DNA of 53,633 nt from Planctomycetota bacterium. GTDB lineage: Bacteria > Planctomycetota > Phycisphaerae > WQYP01. This document shows, one piece after another, positions 18,065-27,673 of this stretch. A program made the position numbers and the translations under genes. Position 1 is the first letter of the stretch. Each line of letters begins with the position of its first letter. The notes under the pieces are model-generated. The model was given only the letters and a program-made list of their open reading frames with translations, did not search any database and had not been told where the DNA came from. The DNA is taken from NCBI GenBank assembly GCA_021827645.1, contig JAKAVA010000064.1:1-53633 (forward strand), written 5' to 3'.

Positions 18065-18203
18065 AGGTGACCGCAGACAGAGGTCTCGTGGCCGTTGCGC
18101 CCTGATGCCCCTTGTAGCGTTGCCGCAATTTTGGCGGTTGTCTACGAACCGGTTCGGTCGTCGTCGCGCTGCCCGGCGATCAATCGGTGCGCCTCAGGAT
18201 GAC

Positions 18204-20324
18204 CTACGCCCGTGAGGCCGTCCGGGCGAAGACATCCCGTCGCCGGGGCAGCAGAAGCAGTCCGCCCATGGCCGCCAACGTCAAAGCGGCGGATGCCGGT
18301 TCGGGTGTGGCGGCGGTCGATTGCAGATAGCCGATCGGCAGGTAACCGGGCGTCACCAGTCCGTAATCGGAAGACATGGTCAATGGCAGAGCGCCATCGG
18401 CGGTGGCGTAAAGGGTTCCGGAATCGATGAGCGATGTCGGAGCCAGAAAGGCGTAGACGCCGCTCTCGGGCAGCGGGATGCCGGTACTGGTGAGGATATG
18501 GATGTTTCCGGTGGTTCCGCTGCCGGTGATGGAGAGAGTCTGCTGCATGAGGGCGGCGGCAAAGGTAGAAGAAGTGGAGCTGATTCCCACCTGGAGGCCA
18601 TTGATGGATGAGCCGCTGAGATTGACGATGAAAACCCATTGATAGCCCGGGAACACATCGGAATATCCGGGCAGCCCGCTGCTGCCGAGCAGTACGGCGG
18701 CCAGTGCGTGGGTGGGTGCATTGGCGGCGAGACCAGAGAAGACGGTGGCATTCGCCTGAAGATTGGCGAGCACGCCATAAGGTGCCGCTACGCCGCCGGC
18801 CAGGTCTGGTATGTTGGGTGTGTCGGTGGCGGTAAATGGGTTTTGGCCCACCGGCCCGGTTGAATATTGAGGCAATCCGCCGGATACGTGACTGATGGCA
18901 GAAATTTGGCTGTTGGTCGCGATGAATAATTGACCATTGGTGGAGGCATCTCCTCCGCCAAGCGTATTAAAAGCGCCATTGGATATGTTAACCGACGAGC
19001 CTACCAGCGCGATCGTGCCCCCGGCCCCTGCTCCGCCCGCGCCACCCGTCCCGCCGGTGCCACCTGTGCCGCCATTACCCCCGAATCCTCCGGTTCCACC
19101 CTCGCCTCCAGCGGCCGATCCGCTGGCGGAGGCGGCAGAACTGCCTGGCTGGCCGGGAATGCGATTACCGCCCTGTCCGCCATAACCACCACCGGCACCA
19201 ACAATGCCGGATTTTCCGCCCGCTCCCTGAGCCTCAATATATCCATTTACGGTCAGCCGACCGGCTGCGTAAAGTTCGATGGCTCCGCCCCCTCCGCCAC
19301 CATTGCCGCCCGAGCCGCCAGCTCCTCCGGCTCCGCCGTAACCGCCCAAGGCCCCGGCCCCGCCATTACCGCCGGAACCACCGCCCCCAAGGAGTGTGCT
19401 CGCACCGCCACCCCCACCGCCACCGCCGCCACCCACTCCCCCCGTTCCGCCGCCCCCACCGCCTTGGCCACCACCGCCACCCGCCCCACCGGCCCCGCCG
19501 GTGAGATGGGTAAATGATGCAATATTAAGTCCATTGGCACCGCCACTGCCCGACCCGCCGGCAATTCCATTGCCTCCGTTGGCTCCGGGCTGTCCGCCCC
19601 CCCCATCTCGGCCGGGGTTCACACTGACCTCCACACCATTGGCGTACCCCACTGGTCCTCCGGCCCCGCCTTCGCCTGCTTGGCCGTTTATGCCGGTGAG
19701 GCCCCCTTGGCCAAACCCGCTGCCGCCGGTTCCGCCCGCCGCCGCGACCGGCGAGCCAAATGCTGCGGAGCCCGCCGAGCCTTGAGCGCCGACGATTCCG
19801 ACCGATCCCCCCGTGCCATCAAACCCGGCACCGCTCTGCCCAGGTTGGCCATTGCTCCCGGATGAATATGATCCTCCGCCCGCCCCGCCCGCGCCGCCAT
19901 TTAATGCCCCAGCCGATGCCAGCGGGCCAACGTCCGGCGGCACCCCGCCCGCGCCACCGGTACCACCCGTGCCTCCGATGCCACCTGCCCCGCCTCCGGG
20001 GCCGGCATACGTGCCACTGGCTGAAAGATTGATGTTGACGCCTAAGGCGACGGATATATCGTTATAGGACGCAATCATAATGGGTCTGGAGCCGGTGACA
20101 TTGATCACATCCCCGGTATTAAACGACACGTTTCCACTGAATGTGAACACCTCCCCGTCAGGCGTAGTGCCCGACGTCATCACGCCCCCGGTCGCCGTAC
20201 CGCCCGTGGTGGTCATCGCGCCCGTCGTGGTATTGAAGTTATAGACGGTAGCCGAAGAAGTGTGAACGCCCATGGCCACGACTGCCGCAGCAGCCGCGAG
20301 CCCAACAACCCCACGACATTTCAT
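18204..20324 (-). CDS. glycine-rich secreted protein with PEP-CTERM sorting signal
   Basis: The protein is about 706 aa when started at the ATG at 20324, where GGAGGAATTTTC precedes the codon and a signal peptide follows (VVGLAAAAAVVAMGVHTSSA). Residues about 125-500 are dominated by GG-A-GG repeats of the kind that build filamentous or beta-rich surface layers. A C-terminal domain of about 180 residues follows, ending in PEPASAALTLAAMGG then LLLLPRRR, the Pro-Glu-Pro, hydrophobic helix and Arg cluster of PEP-CTERM proteins. Such proteins are exported, processed by an exosortase and often become part of extracellular matrix or capsule. No exosortase gene is in the window. Frame-shadow open frames rich in Pro occur on the opposite strand. 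Confidence 0.85.
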   Translation of the reverse strand: MKCRGVVGLAAAAAVVAMGVHTSSATVYNFNTTTGAMTTTGGTATGGVMTSGTTPDGEVFTFSGNVSFNTGDVINVTGSRPIMIASYNDISVALGVNINLSASGTYAGPGGGAGGIGGTGGTGGAGGVPPDVGPLASAGALNGGAGGAGGGSYSSGSNGQPGQSGAGFDGTGGSVGIVGAQGSAGSAAFGSPVAAAGGTGGSGFGQGGLTGINGQAGEGGAGGPVGYANGVEVSVNPGRDGGGGQPGANGGNGIAGGSGSGGANGLNIASFTHLTGGAGGAGGGGGQGGGGGGTGGVGGGGGGGGGGASTLLGGGGSGGNGGAGALGGYGGAGGAGGSGGNGGGGGGAIELYAAGRLTVNGYIEAQGAGGKSGIVGAGGGYGGQGGNRIPGQPGSSAASASGSAAGGEGGTGGFGGNGGTGGTGGTGGAGGAGAGGTIALVGSSVNISNGAFNTLGGGDASTNGQLFIATNSQISAISHVSGGLPQYSTGPVGQNPFTATDTPNIPDLAGGVAAPYGVLANLQANATVFSGLAANAPTHALAAVLLGSSGLPGYSDVFPGYQWVFIVNLSGSSINGLQVGISSTSSTFAAALMQQTLSITGSGTTGNIHILTSTGIPLPESGVYAFLAPTSLIDSGTLYATADGALPLTMSSDYGLVTPGYLPIGYLQSTAATPEPASAALTLAAMGGLLLLPRRRDVFARTASRA

Positions 20325-20403
20325 GAAAATTCCTCCCAACGGTGCACGAGTTAAAGTTCCCACGGTGGTGCGTCCGGGCCCAAGGCGATGCGGACAAACA
20401 ATA

Positions 20404-20432
20404 AATATAGTCTGCGGATGCTTCGACCGCAA
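20404..20432 (-). promoter_or_regulatory. promoter of the PEP-CTERM gene
   Basis: On the minus strand TTGCGG (20427-20432) and TATATT (20404-20409) are separated by 17 bases. The leader to the ATG at 20324 would be about 75 bases and contains the GGAGG ribosome-binding site. Confidence 0.5.
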
Positions 20433-20600
20433 ATTTTACTTGAAAAAATACGGTGGCGGTTGCCCATTTTCTCATCCCCGTGCGTCTTCCGCAGTGGGAT
20501 GTCGCCCCTTGCCCGGCGCTACGCGCTGTGAAGGCGGCGGTCAAAATGAGTAAAAAAATCGCCCGGAAGGCCGCAGGCTGCGTAGGCTCCGCGAATAAAC

Positions 20601-20606
20601 TATAAT
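20601..20606 (+). promoter_or_regulatory. -10 box (TATAAT) ahead of the Minf_1886 gene
   Basis: A perfect TATAAT lies 40 bases upstream of the ATG at 20646. The -35 region is not recognisable, so an activator or an extended -10 may be involved. Confidence 0.45.
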
Positions 20607-20645
20607 GCGCGGTTGAGAGGTGAAACTGAGTTTAGGTTTGGTTGT

Positions 20646-21071
20646 ATGGACGAAACAGTCAAAAAGCAATTACCCTGCGAGACGACGGCAGAGCCGGAAT
20701 TTCCGCCCGCCGCCTTTGAATTTGTCCAGCGCGGCTTGGCGTACACCGTCATGAACATCCACCCGAATTACGAATCGCTGGATCAGGATTCGCGCCATGT
20801 CAGCGGCCAGCAATTGGCGCATGGGCTCAAGGCGTACGCCATCAAACGCTACGGACATCTGGCTCCGGCCGTACTGGCCCATTGGGGTGTGCACTGCACC
20901 CGAGATTTCGGCCGCATTGTCTACGCGATGATCGCTCATGGTGTCCTGCACAAAACGCCGACCGACTCGCTTGATGATTTCAACGACGTTTTTGATTTTG
21001 AAACGGCGTTTCGGCCGCCGGATCGCCCCAAGCCCAAGCCTGTCGCGGTTTTTAAGCTGCAAGGTAAATAA
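20646..21071 (+). CDS. Minf_1886 family conserved hypothetical protein
   Basis: The 141-aa protein shows the conserved features of the Planctomycetes-Verrucomicrobia family usually named Minf_1886: FEFVQRGLAYTV at about 31-42, HVSGQQLAHGLKAYAIKRYG near 54-73, AVLAHWGVHCTRDFGRIVYAMI near 79-100, and DDFNDVFDFETAF near the end. Its function is unknown. I prefer the ATG at 20646 (MDETVKK) over an in-frame start 33 bases upstream because GGTTGT and the -10 box spacing fit better and family members begin about there. It supports the planctomycete assignment of the window. Confidence 0.85.
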   Translation: MDETVKKQLPCETTAEPEFPPAAFEFVQRGLAYTVMNIHPNYESLDQDSRHVSGQQLAHGLKAYAIKRYGHLAPAVLAHWGVHCTRDFGRIVYAMIAHGVLHKTPTDSLDDFNDVFDFETAFRPPDRPKPKPVAVFKLQGK

Positions 21072-21254
21072 AACCTTCGGCACCTTGCCCCGGCGTGGCG
21101 CAGCTAAATACTGCTGGAGGCCCCGTCCCATGCAGGGCATCCGATCGGGCGAGAAATCCTGCCGCCGCCTTGCTACCATCAGGCCACGGGAAACGCCATC
21201 AGAGGCCGTGGATGCACAGGATGTTTATTTCTCACAGGGCGGTGTATCAATCTC

Positions 21255-23033
21255 ATGTCGGCAAGTGAAGCGGCCAAAGTGACGCATCTTCAATCTCCCT
21301 CCCCGATATGGGGATCGCTCCCTCCGCGTACGCGCCTTGTCCTGCAGGATGCCATCCAATATGCCGACGGGCAATCCGGTGTTGAGCCGCATCATCTCCT
21401 CCTCGCCCTTCTGCGTGCACCCCGCAGTGGTGCCCAATACCTGCTTAAGCGGAGTGGGGCTGAGTTACACACCCTGCAGGAGCGGGTGGCAGAATTTGCC
21501 CGGAGCGAGGCGGGTTCTGCCGACGACATTCATTATTCCGCAGCGCTGATGCAATTGCTGGATCAGGCCCGCTCGCTCGCTGAATCGCTCGGGCGTTCGT
21601 ACATTTCCACCTCGCATCTGCTGATGACTCTCGCCGCAAGCGATCTGCCCGTCGGCCGGTTGATGCGCGATCATGGCCTGACGCCGGCACGACTCAAGCG
21701 ATGCTGGCGGAAATGGCAACGCGAATCCAATCTGCGCCGCCGTTGGGCGCTGGGGCTGGAGGCGGCCAGCGTGTTTCGCCCGGTGATGCCGCGGATTCCA
21801 TCCTTCAAGACCGCCGCCGCCTTGGCCGGTATTCCCTGGAAAGTTCTGGCCCGGAAAAGCCTGCTGCATCCCGGCTATCGCACCGATCCGTTCCGCATGT
21901 ATCGGTATCTGAGGCGGGAGAGGCCTTTTGCACTTGATCCATTGCTGCCGGCGTTTGTGGCAGTCCATTACAAAGATGTGCAGTTCATTATTAAAGATTC
22001 ACGTTTCGGCCGGGCGCCATTTATCTCTGATGGGTTTCCCGCCGCCGTGCGCCGCCAGCTTGGAGCACCGGAAAGCCACCGTGGTCTGCCGGCCATGATG
22101 CTCTTTGCCGACCCCCCGCGCCATACACGGATTCGCTCGGCATTTATGCGGGTATTCAATTCTGTATCCATGGAACTCATCCGCAGTCGCATGGTGATGA
22201 CGATTCAGAAATTGCTCGATCGCATGGCCGAGATGGATCGGTTCGATGTCATCGAAGAATTTTCCGGCCCGCTTCCCACGATGGTCATCACCGGCATGAT
22301 GGGATTGCCGGAAAGCGATGCACCCCAATTGGCGGCGTGGTCGGATCGCATGGTGCCGGCGATCGGGATTCACTCTTCGCTGGATGATCTGACTCGCGCC
22401 GACGCCGCCTACGCCGAATTCAGCGATTACCTGCAGCAGAAGCTCTCCGAAAATCCGAGGGATGGGATGCTCGGAGCACTTCTGGACGGCGATGCCGCGG
22501 AACTGCCGCGGGAGGAATTCATCGCCAACTGCATGCTGCTGCTGATGGCCGGCCACGAAACCACCACCAGTCTGATAAGCAATGGAATATTATTACTGCT
22601 GCGCCATCCGGATCAGCGGGCCGCCGCCCTGAGAGATGAAAAATCCATGGCCGCTGCCGTGGAGGAAATTCTGCGGTTCGAAAGCCCGGTGCAGTGGACG
22701 GGCCGCGTGGCCATGACGGATGTCACGTTGAACGGCTGTGCCATTTGTCGCGGAGACCTCGTGCTGGCGGGGATCGGGGCGGCCAACCGGGACCCGTCGG
22801 TATTCGACGATCCGGAGCGTTTTAACGTCGAGCGCACGGAGAACCGCCACATCGCCTTCGGCTTCGGCATTCACTATTGTCTTGGGGCCATGCTGGCCAA
22901 ACTGGAAGCCCAGATTGCATTGACCGAATTTTTCCGCCGGTATCCCCATGCGGCACTGGCTCAAAAATCACTTCGTTGGCGACCCGGACTTGTGCTCCGC
23001 TGCCCGGAGCAATTAATCGTACACCCCAAATAA
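21255..23033 (+). CDS. fusion of Clp N-terminal domain and cytochrome P450
   Basis: The 592-aa product has two domains. Residues about 22-165 resemble the double Clp_N repeat that ClpA/ClpC chaperones use to bind substrates and adaptors (ALQDAI-like first helix LVLQDAIQYADGQ, PHHLLLALL, then STSHLLMTLAAS). Residues about 195-592 form a complete bacterial P450: I-helix AGHETTT (432-438), ExxR as EILR (471-474), and the haem loop FGFGIHYCLGAM with Cys542 as iron ligand. There is no AAA+ domain, so it is not a chaperone. The combination is unusual; the Clp_N part may act as a protein-interaction module that recruits a carrier or a redox partner. No ferredoxin or reductase gene is adjacent. The start ATG lacks a strong ribosome-binding site. 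Confidence 0.85.
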   Translation: MSASEAAKVTHLQSPSPIWGSLPPRTRLVLQDAIQYADGQSGVEPHHLLLALLRAPRSGAQYLLKRSGAELHTLQERVAEFARSEAGSADDIHYSAALMQLLDQARSLAESLGRSYISTSHLLMTLAASDLPVGRLMRDHGLTPARLKRCWRKWQRESNLRRRWALGLEAASVFRPVMPRIPSFKTAAALAGIPWKVLARKSLLHPGYRTDPFRMYRYLRRERPFALDPLLPAFVAVHYKDVQFIIKDSRFGRAPFISDGFPAAVRRQLGAPESHRGLPAMMLFADPPRHTRIRSAFMRVFNSVSMELIRSRMVMTIQKLLDRMAEMDRFDVIEEFSGPLPTMVITGMMGLPESDAPQLAAWSDRMVPAIGIHSSLDDLTRADAAYAEFSDYLQQKLSENPRDGMLGALLDGDAAELPREEFIANCMLLLMAGHETTTSLISNGILLLLRHPDQRAAALRDEKSMAAAVEEILRFESPVQWTGRVAMTDVTLNGCAICRGDLVLAGIGAANRDPSVFDDPERFNVERTENRHIAFGFGIHYCLGAMLAKLEAQIALTEFFRRYPHAALAQKSLRWRPGLVLRCPEQLIVHPK

Positions 23034-23437
23034 TGCGCGAAACGGACAGTCATGCACGCAAGAAGTGACCGGCACCTGCGCCGTCGGCCAAAGCCTTCAG
23101 ATCGGGTGGCGATAGCCCACGACCGAACAATGGCGGGCCCTCGAAATTTCAGCTATGTTCGCAAACACTTGAACCAAAGGAGAAACAATTTCAGCGAGCA
23201 ATGATATCTCCGTTATGCCACCTTAACTCCGCTACATTGCATCCCGATCCTGCTTGCGACTTGCTACCACACCGGGGGTCCCTGTGCCCTGCGGATGGCA
23301 GGAATTGATGGCGTCGGCCGGTCGGCGGTTTTCGGCGTGGAGCAATCGGAGACTTTCGCCGATAATCTACGCAGGGCCCGGTCGGTCGGGCGCTGCGCGC
23401 CAGAGTGTCGGCGGCGGCGCAGGCGGCCGGTGGCACG
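23034..23437. other. intergenic gap
   Basis: About 400 bases without a supported gene. A GGAG within AAAGGAGAAACAATTTC (about 23177-23193) is followed by a short open frame only. No hairpin or repeat of note was seen. Confidence 0.4.
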
Positions 23438-24730
23438 ATGGAAGCGACGACCTTGAAAATCATACTGGTGAATCAGACGTTTTATCCCGATCTGGCCTCC
23501 ACCGCCCAACACAGCTTTGATCTTTGCCGCTATCTCAGCCGGCAGGGGCATCAGGTAACCGTGGTTACCTCTCGCAGTTTATATGGTGAAGCCGGTGCCA
23601 AACTCCCGAGTCGCGAGACCGTCGAGGGGATCGATATCCATCGCGTGGGGCTGAGTTTATTTGGTAAAAAATCGATTGCCCTTCGGTTGATCGATTTTGG
23701 CCTCTTTTACGTTCTGGCCCTCCTGCGTGCCATCACGTTGCCGCGAGCCGATGTCATTATTGCGTTAACAACGCCCCCCTTCATTGCGACGGTCGGTTAT
23801 CTCCGCAAGCTGCTGCGCGGCACGAAATTCGTTTATTGGGTGATGGATCTCTACCCCGATACACCCATCGCCTGCGGGATGATGCGGGGCGATTCCCTGC
23901 TGGCCAAGGCTCTCGGTGCGGTTAATAATTTCACCCTGCGGCATGCGGACTGCAATGTTCTGCTCGGCCGCTGCATGGAAAATCTGGTCATGGCCAAAGG
24001 GGCGCCGGCGCAGCGCTGTGCGGTGATTCCTGTCTGGAACGTGGCTGAAGAAACGCAGGTCAAATCGCCGGAACAGAGCAGTTATCGGAAAGAGTGGCAG
24101 CTTGAGGGCAAATTCGTGGTGATGTATTCCGGCAATCTTGGAATCGGCCACGATGCCAAAACGCTTTATCTCGCGGCCGAAATGCTGCGCGACCATCCGG
24201 ATATCCGATTTGTGTTTGTCGGCGGTGGAAAGCGGGCCGAAGAACTCAAAGCCTACGTGCAGGATAAAAAACTCGACAATGTCCTCATCAAACCTTACCA
24301 GCCGCGAGCAAAACTCTCCGACCTGCTCGCCCTGGGCAATGTTCACATGATCAGTCTTTTGGAAAGGGCCACCGGAGTGATGCTCCCTTCCAAAGTTTAT
24401 GGCATTATGGGAGCAGGGCGGCCGGCCATTTTTGTCGGCAGCCCGCGTTCGGAAGTGGCCATGGTATTAACTGAAAACAAGTGCGGCTTCGTCGTTAAAA
24501 ACGATGATGTGGACGGACTGGCTGAACTGATAAAATCGCTTCCGCAAGATCCGAATCTGGAACTGATGGGGCGCCGCGGTCAGGCCGCCAACGAGAGGCT
24601 ATATAAGGATACCCGCTGCCTGGAGGCGTGGGATGCCATGCTGCAGAAACTGGTCCAGCCGCCGCTCGATCCGCAACTTCGCGTTCAGCAACCGGAAAAA
24701 CCGGCTCCCGAGTCGGATGCGGTAAGTTAA
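23438..24730 (+). CDS. GT4-family glycosyltransferase (WbuB-like)
   Basis: This is a GT-B fold sugar transferase of about 430 aa. The N-terminal domain opens with ILVNQTFYPDLASTAQHSFDL, the acceptor-side signature of WbuB/LPS-type enzymes, and the C-terminal donor domain has VMYSGNLGIGHD, FVFVGGG, and a late loop ATGVMLPSKVYGIMGAGRP that contacts the nucleotide sugar. It probably acts at the cytoplasmic membrane face in surface polysaccharide or glycolipid synthesis. I choose the ATG at 23438; a GTG at 23405 is in frame. It lies just upstream of, and convergent with, tadA; whether it works with the operon starting at 25443 is unproven. Confidence 0.85.
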   Translation: MEATTLKIILVNQTFYPDLASTAQHSFDLCRYLSRQGHQVTVVTSRSLYGEAGAKLPSRETVEGIDIHRVGLSLFGKKSIALRLIDFGLFYVLALLRAITLPRADVIIALTTPPFIATVGYLRKLLRGTKFVYWVMDLYPDTPIACGMMRGDSLLAKALGAVNNFTLRHADCNVLLGRCMENLVMAKGAPAQRCAVIPVWNVAEETQVKSPEQSSYRKEWQLEGKFVVMYSGNLGIGHDAKTLYLAAEMLRDHPDIRFVFVGGGKRAEELKAYVQDKKLDNVLIKPYQPRAKLSDLLALGNVHMISLLERATGVMLPSKVYGIMGAGRPAIFVGSPRSEVAMVLTENKCGFVVKNDDVDGLAELIKSLPQDPNLELMGRRGQAANERLYKDTRCLEAWDAMLQKLVQPPLDPQLRVQQPEKPAPESDAVS

Positions 24731-24758
24731 GACACTTGGTAAACGTCATTTCCGGTGC

Positions 24759-25316
24759 TTAATCCCCGCGGCGATTTTTACGTCGGGCGGTAAAAAAGTC
24801 CTTCAGCAGGCGACTGGCGTCCTGCGCCTGAACACCTTCCAATATCCGCGGCCGATGATTGAATCGCTCGTCGGCCGGGAGGTTGTAGAGCGACCCGACG
24901 GCTCCTGCTTTGGGATCCCGGCACCCGAAAATAATCCGCCTGATGCGGGCGTTGATCAACGCACCGGCACACATGGGGCACGGTTCAAGCGTTACGTACA
25001 GATCGCAATCGATCAGTTGCCAATTGCCCAGTTTTTCGCCTGCAGCACGTAAGGCGAGTATTTCCGCATGGGCAGTTGGATCATGGAGCGATTCCCTTTG
25101 GTTATGAGACGTCGATACAACAGCAGGTTCTGCACCGGCGGAAAAACGCACGATAACAGCGCCCACGGGCACTTCTCCAATCGCTGCAGCACGTCGCGCC
25201 TCTTCCATGGCCAGATTCATGAAATATTGGTCGAACTGCGTCGGCTCGGATGCATTGGCAGAGCGCTTATTTTCAGATGTCGCCGCATCAGCCGATACGG
25301 TCTTGGTCATTTTCAT
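24759..25316 (-). CDS. tadA: tRNA-specific adenosine deaminase TadA
   Basis: TadA deaminates adenosine 34 of tRNA-Arg(ACG) to inosine, an essential decoding step. The zinc-dependent cytidine/deoxycytidylate deaminase motifs are intact: TAHAEI with the His ligand and proton-shuttle Glu, and LEPCPMCAGAL with two Cys ligands. FGCRDPKAGAVGSL and a basic C-terminus (ARRKNRRGD) are typical. The 185-aa length includes a 25-residue N-terminal extension of low complexity. The start at 25316 has AAGG nine bases upstream; another in-frame Met lies at 25310. The gene is convergent with the glycosyltransferase (28 bp apart) and divergent from the eight-gene operon. Confidence 0.92.
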   Translation of the reverse strand: MKMTKTVSADAATSENKRSANASEPTQFDQYFMNLAMEEARRAAAIGEVPVGAVIVRFSAGAEPAVVSTSHNQRESLHDPTAHAEILALRAAGEKLGNWQLIDCDLYVTLEPCPMCAGALINARIRRIIFGCRDPKAGAVGSLYNLPADERFNHRPRILEGVQAQDASRLLKDFFTARRKNRRGD

Positions 25317-25442
25317 AGGGAAATACCTTACCCGTTGCACTACAAAGATGCTTGCCTTACGCCCGTATTATCACCTAAACTACTAGAACGGTCGGTATAC
25401 GCGAAGGTTGCGGACGGCGTAAAAGAGAAGGCGTGGGCATCA

Positions 25443-26201
25443 ATGCCCGGTAATGAGGTATTTGCATTGGACGATTTCGGCCGTTTAACTCCGTCAGACT
25501 CACAGGTATGGATCGATTTTGATGGCACGATCTCGAAACGGGATGTGCTCGACGAGTTGATTCGTCAATTCGCAAAAAATGATTCGTGGCGTCTGATTGA
25601 AGAACGCTGGGCAGCCGGGTTGATCGGTTCGTACGACTGTCTTCGCGAAGAATTCGCTCTTTTGCGGGTGGCTGCTCCGGAACTCACTGATTTTGTCCGC
25701 CGCATACCGATCGACCCCGGCTTCGGCCCTCTGCTGCAGTTGCTGCGAACCCGGCATGTTCCCGTCGCCATCCTCAGCGATGGCGTGGAGCGGTTCATTC
25801 GCCTGATTCTGGCGGAAAATGGATTATCCCATCTACCCATTTATGCCAATCGCATAGCCCATCGTGGTGAGCGGCTGTCGCTTCGGTGCCATTTGCGTTC
25901 GGGCAACTGCGAAAGTGGAGCGGCGCACTGTAAGTGCAGCACCGCCGGCCGGTTAGGATTTCCAGAACGGAAAAACATCTACATCGGTGACGGACGGAGC
26001 GATTTGTGTCCGGCGGGCAAAGCCGATGTGGTTTTCGCCAAGGGGGTTCTGGCTCAGGAACTCTCACGTCGCCAAATCCCGTTTATCCCGTACTCGACAC
26101 TTACAGAAGTGGTTGCTCGCCTCGAACGCACGTGGATGGGGGCACCGGTCGAAATTGGTGTGGTCGCTGCGGATAGAGGCCGGAGGCTGGCGGCACGCTG
26201 A
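25443..26201 (+). CDS. HAD-superfamily phosphatase (MtnX/phosphoserine phosphatase-like)
   Basis: The 252-aa product has the complete HAD set: motif I WIDFDGTISKRD with nucleophile Asp25 and acid Asp27, motif II VAILSDGVERF, and motif IV YIGDGRSDLCPAGKADVVFAKG. The small cap after motif I places it in subclass IB, with MtnX (methionine salvage) and SerB as nearest familiar relatives. Since no other methionine-salvage gene is present, and it heads an operon with aminotransferase, adenylating enzyme and transporters, it more likely dephosphorylates an intermediate of that pathway. The start is the first ATG after a divergent intergenic region; the ribosome-binding site is weak. Confidence 0.8.
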   Translation: MPGNEVFALDDFGRLTPSDSQVWIDFDGTISKRDVLDELIRQFAKNDSWRLIEERWAAGLIGSYDCLREEFALLRVAAPELTDFVRRIPIDPGFGPLLQLLRTRHVPVAILSDGVERFIRLILAENGLSHLPIYANRIAHRGERLSLRCHLRSGNCESGAAHCKCSTAGRLGFPERKNIYIGDGRSDLCPAGKADVVFAKGVLAQELSRRQIPFIPYSTLTEVVARLERTWMGAPVEIGVVAADRGRRLAAR

Positions 26202-26257
26202 ATTTTTAGCTGGCAGTGTGACGCGCTGTGCTTCGCCTGCCCCGTGGATTGGTAATC

Positions 26258-27658
26258 ATGCCTGAGCCCGAAATTCAACCTCCCTCATCCAAGACGTCAT
26301 CACGCCCGGTGATCGGCAGAAGGCATCGCGGGACGCGTTCATCGGCAGAGGACCGATCCAAGCCGAAGACATCGCCCCCGCGGCAGGGGGCATCTCTGAT
26401 CGGTGCCACTTCCGTCAGTGAAATCGATTCCGCAATGTTGGACCTGCTCCGTCGGTGCATCGCCATGCCAAGTATCAGCGGGGATGAGCAGCCACTCGTG
26501 AAACTGGTCGCCGATCAGGCTTCTCGGTGGGGCTTTGATGTCGATCTTTTTCAAACCGATGAAGCCCGGTTGGCGGGTTACCCCGCGGCACTGGGCCGAC
26601 ACCTGCCCCTCTCCGGGCGGCCGACGGCGGTCATTGCCCTCAAAGGGCGGGCACCGGGGAAAACCGTTCTTTTCAATGCCCACAGTGATGTAGTCGCAGT
26701 TGGTGGTGAAAATCGTTGGCTGCATGGGCCTTGGTCGGGCGCAACCATCGATGGGCGGATGTACGGCCGCGGGGCATGCGACGCCAAGGGGCCGCTCGTG
26801 GCTGGGTTGGGTGCCATGTTGAAAATCCGCCAACTTCGTGGCCATGATTTTGCCGGGATGGTCGCACTGGAACTGATCCCCGGCGAGGAAGATTGCGTCG
26901 ATCTTGGGACGCTCACCAGCGTTGTTCGCGGGTACCGCGCCGATGCCGCCATCATTTTAGAGCCCACCGAAGGCCTGCCGCGCTGTGCCGCCCGCAGCGG
27001 ACTTCGCTTCGAAATCAGCGTCCACGGCCGTGCGGTTCATGGAACCGTAAAGTGGCTGGGGATCGATGCCGTCAGGGGACTTCGGTACGTTCTCGGGGCG
27101 CTGGATGAGATGGAGAGCCAATTCAGTCAAATTGAAAGAGATGGGCGATATACCGACTATCCCGTACTTCGACCAATTACGGTTGATAAAATCTCCGGAG
27201 GTGGTTGGCAGGGAATGATCTGCGATAAGGCGCTGTGTGCGGGGTATTTTGAACTTTGCCCGGAAGATGATCTGGATACCTGGCAGGAGCGGTTTATCTC
27301 CGAGTTGACCGATCGGCTTGTAGCGCAGGGATATCCGGGCGACGGCATTGACGTTCAATTTCCCGAGCGTTACCGCGGTTTTTTCACTCCGACGGACGCA
27401 TCAGTATGTCGGGCAGCCGAGAAGATGATAAGATATTCATCGGCGGCGGAACGCTGGAAAAAGTGGCGGGGATTTAACTCCGGATGCGAGGGTGGGCTGC
27501 GTTTTGCTCTGCACCGGACTCAAACGCTTGTTTGGGGGCCCGGGTCGCTGGAGCAGGCACACCGAATCGACGAATTTGTGCCGGTGCAGGAGGTCGTCGA
27601 TTGTTCCGGTGCCATGGCGGCGGCGGTGCTCGCCTACCTCGATAGCGAGGGGACGTAA
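26258..27658 (+). CDS. M20-family metallohydrolase (ArgE/DapE/acetylornithine deacetylase type)
   Basis: This 466-aa enzyme would hydrolyse an N-acyl or peptide amide bond with a two-metal centre. Metal-site motifs are seen: NAHSDVVAVGG (His-x-Asp), GRGACDAKGP (bridging Asp), PGEEDCVDLG (catalytic Glu pair) and a late Glu/His region near EQAHRIDEFVPV. The insert ARSGLRFEISVHGRAVHG is the dimerisation (lid) domain start. Residues 1-55 are a low-complexity Pro/Ser/Arg extension not usual in the family. The gap to the HAD gene is 56 bp and to the aminotransferase 15 bp, so they are probably one operon. Substrate unknown; an acylated amino sugar or amino acid is a reasonable guess. Confidence 0.82.
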   Translation: MPEPEIQPPSSKTSSRPVIGRRHRGTRSSAEDRSKPKTSPPRQGASLIGATSVSEIDSAMLDLLRRCIAMPSISGDEQPLVKLVADQASRWGFDVDLFQTDEARLAGYPAALGRHLPLSGRPTAVIALKGRAPGKTVLFNAHSDVVAVGGENRWLHGPWSGATIDGRMYGRGACDAKGPLVAGLGAMLKIRQLRGHDFAGMVALELIPGEEDCVDLGTLTSVVRGYRADAAIILEPTEGLPRCAARSGLRFEISVHGRAVHGTVKWLGIDAVRGLRYVLGALDEMESQFSQIERDGRYTDYPVLRPITVDKISGGGWQGMICDKALCAGYFELCPEDDLDTWQERFISELTDRLVAQGYPGDGIDVQFPERYRGFFTPTDASVCRAAEKMIRYSSAAERWKKWRGFNSGCEGGLRFALHRTQTLVWGPGSLEQAHRIDEFVPVQEVVDCSGAMAAAVLAYLDSEGT

Positions 27659-27673
27659 CGCATAGCGGCAACG

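Noticed and set aside
18937..20067. Pro-rich plus-strand frames
   Set aside because: Antisense reading of the Gly-rich repeats in the PEP-CTERM gene.
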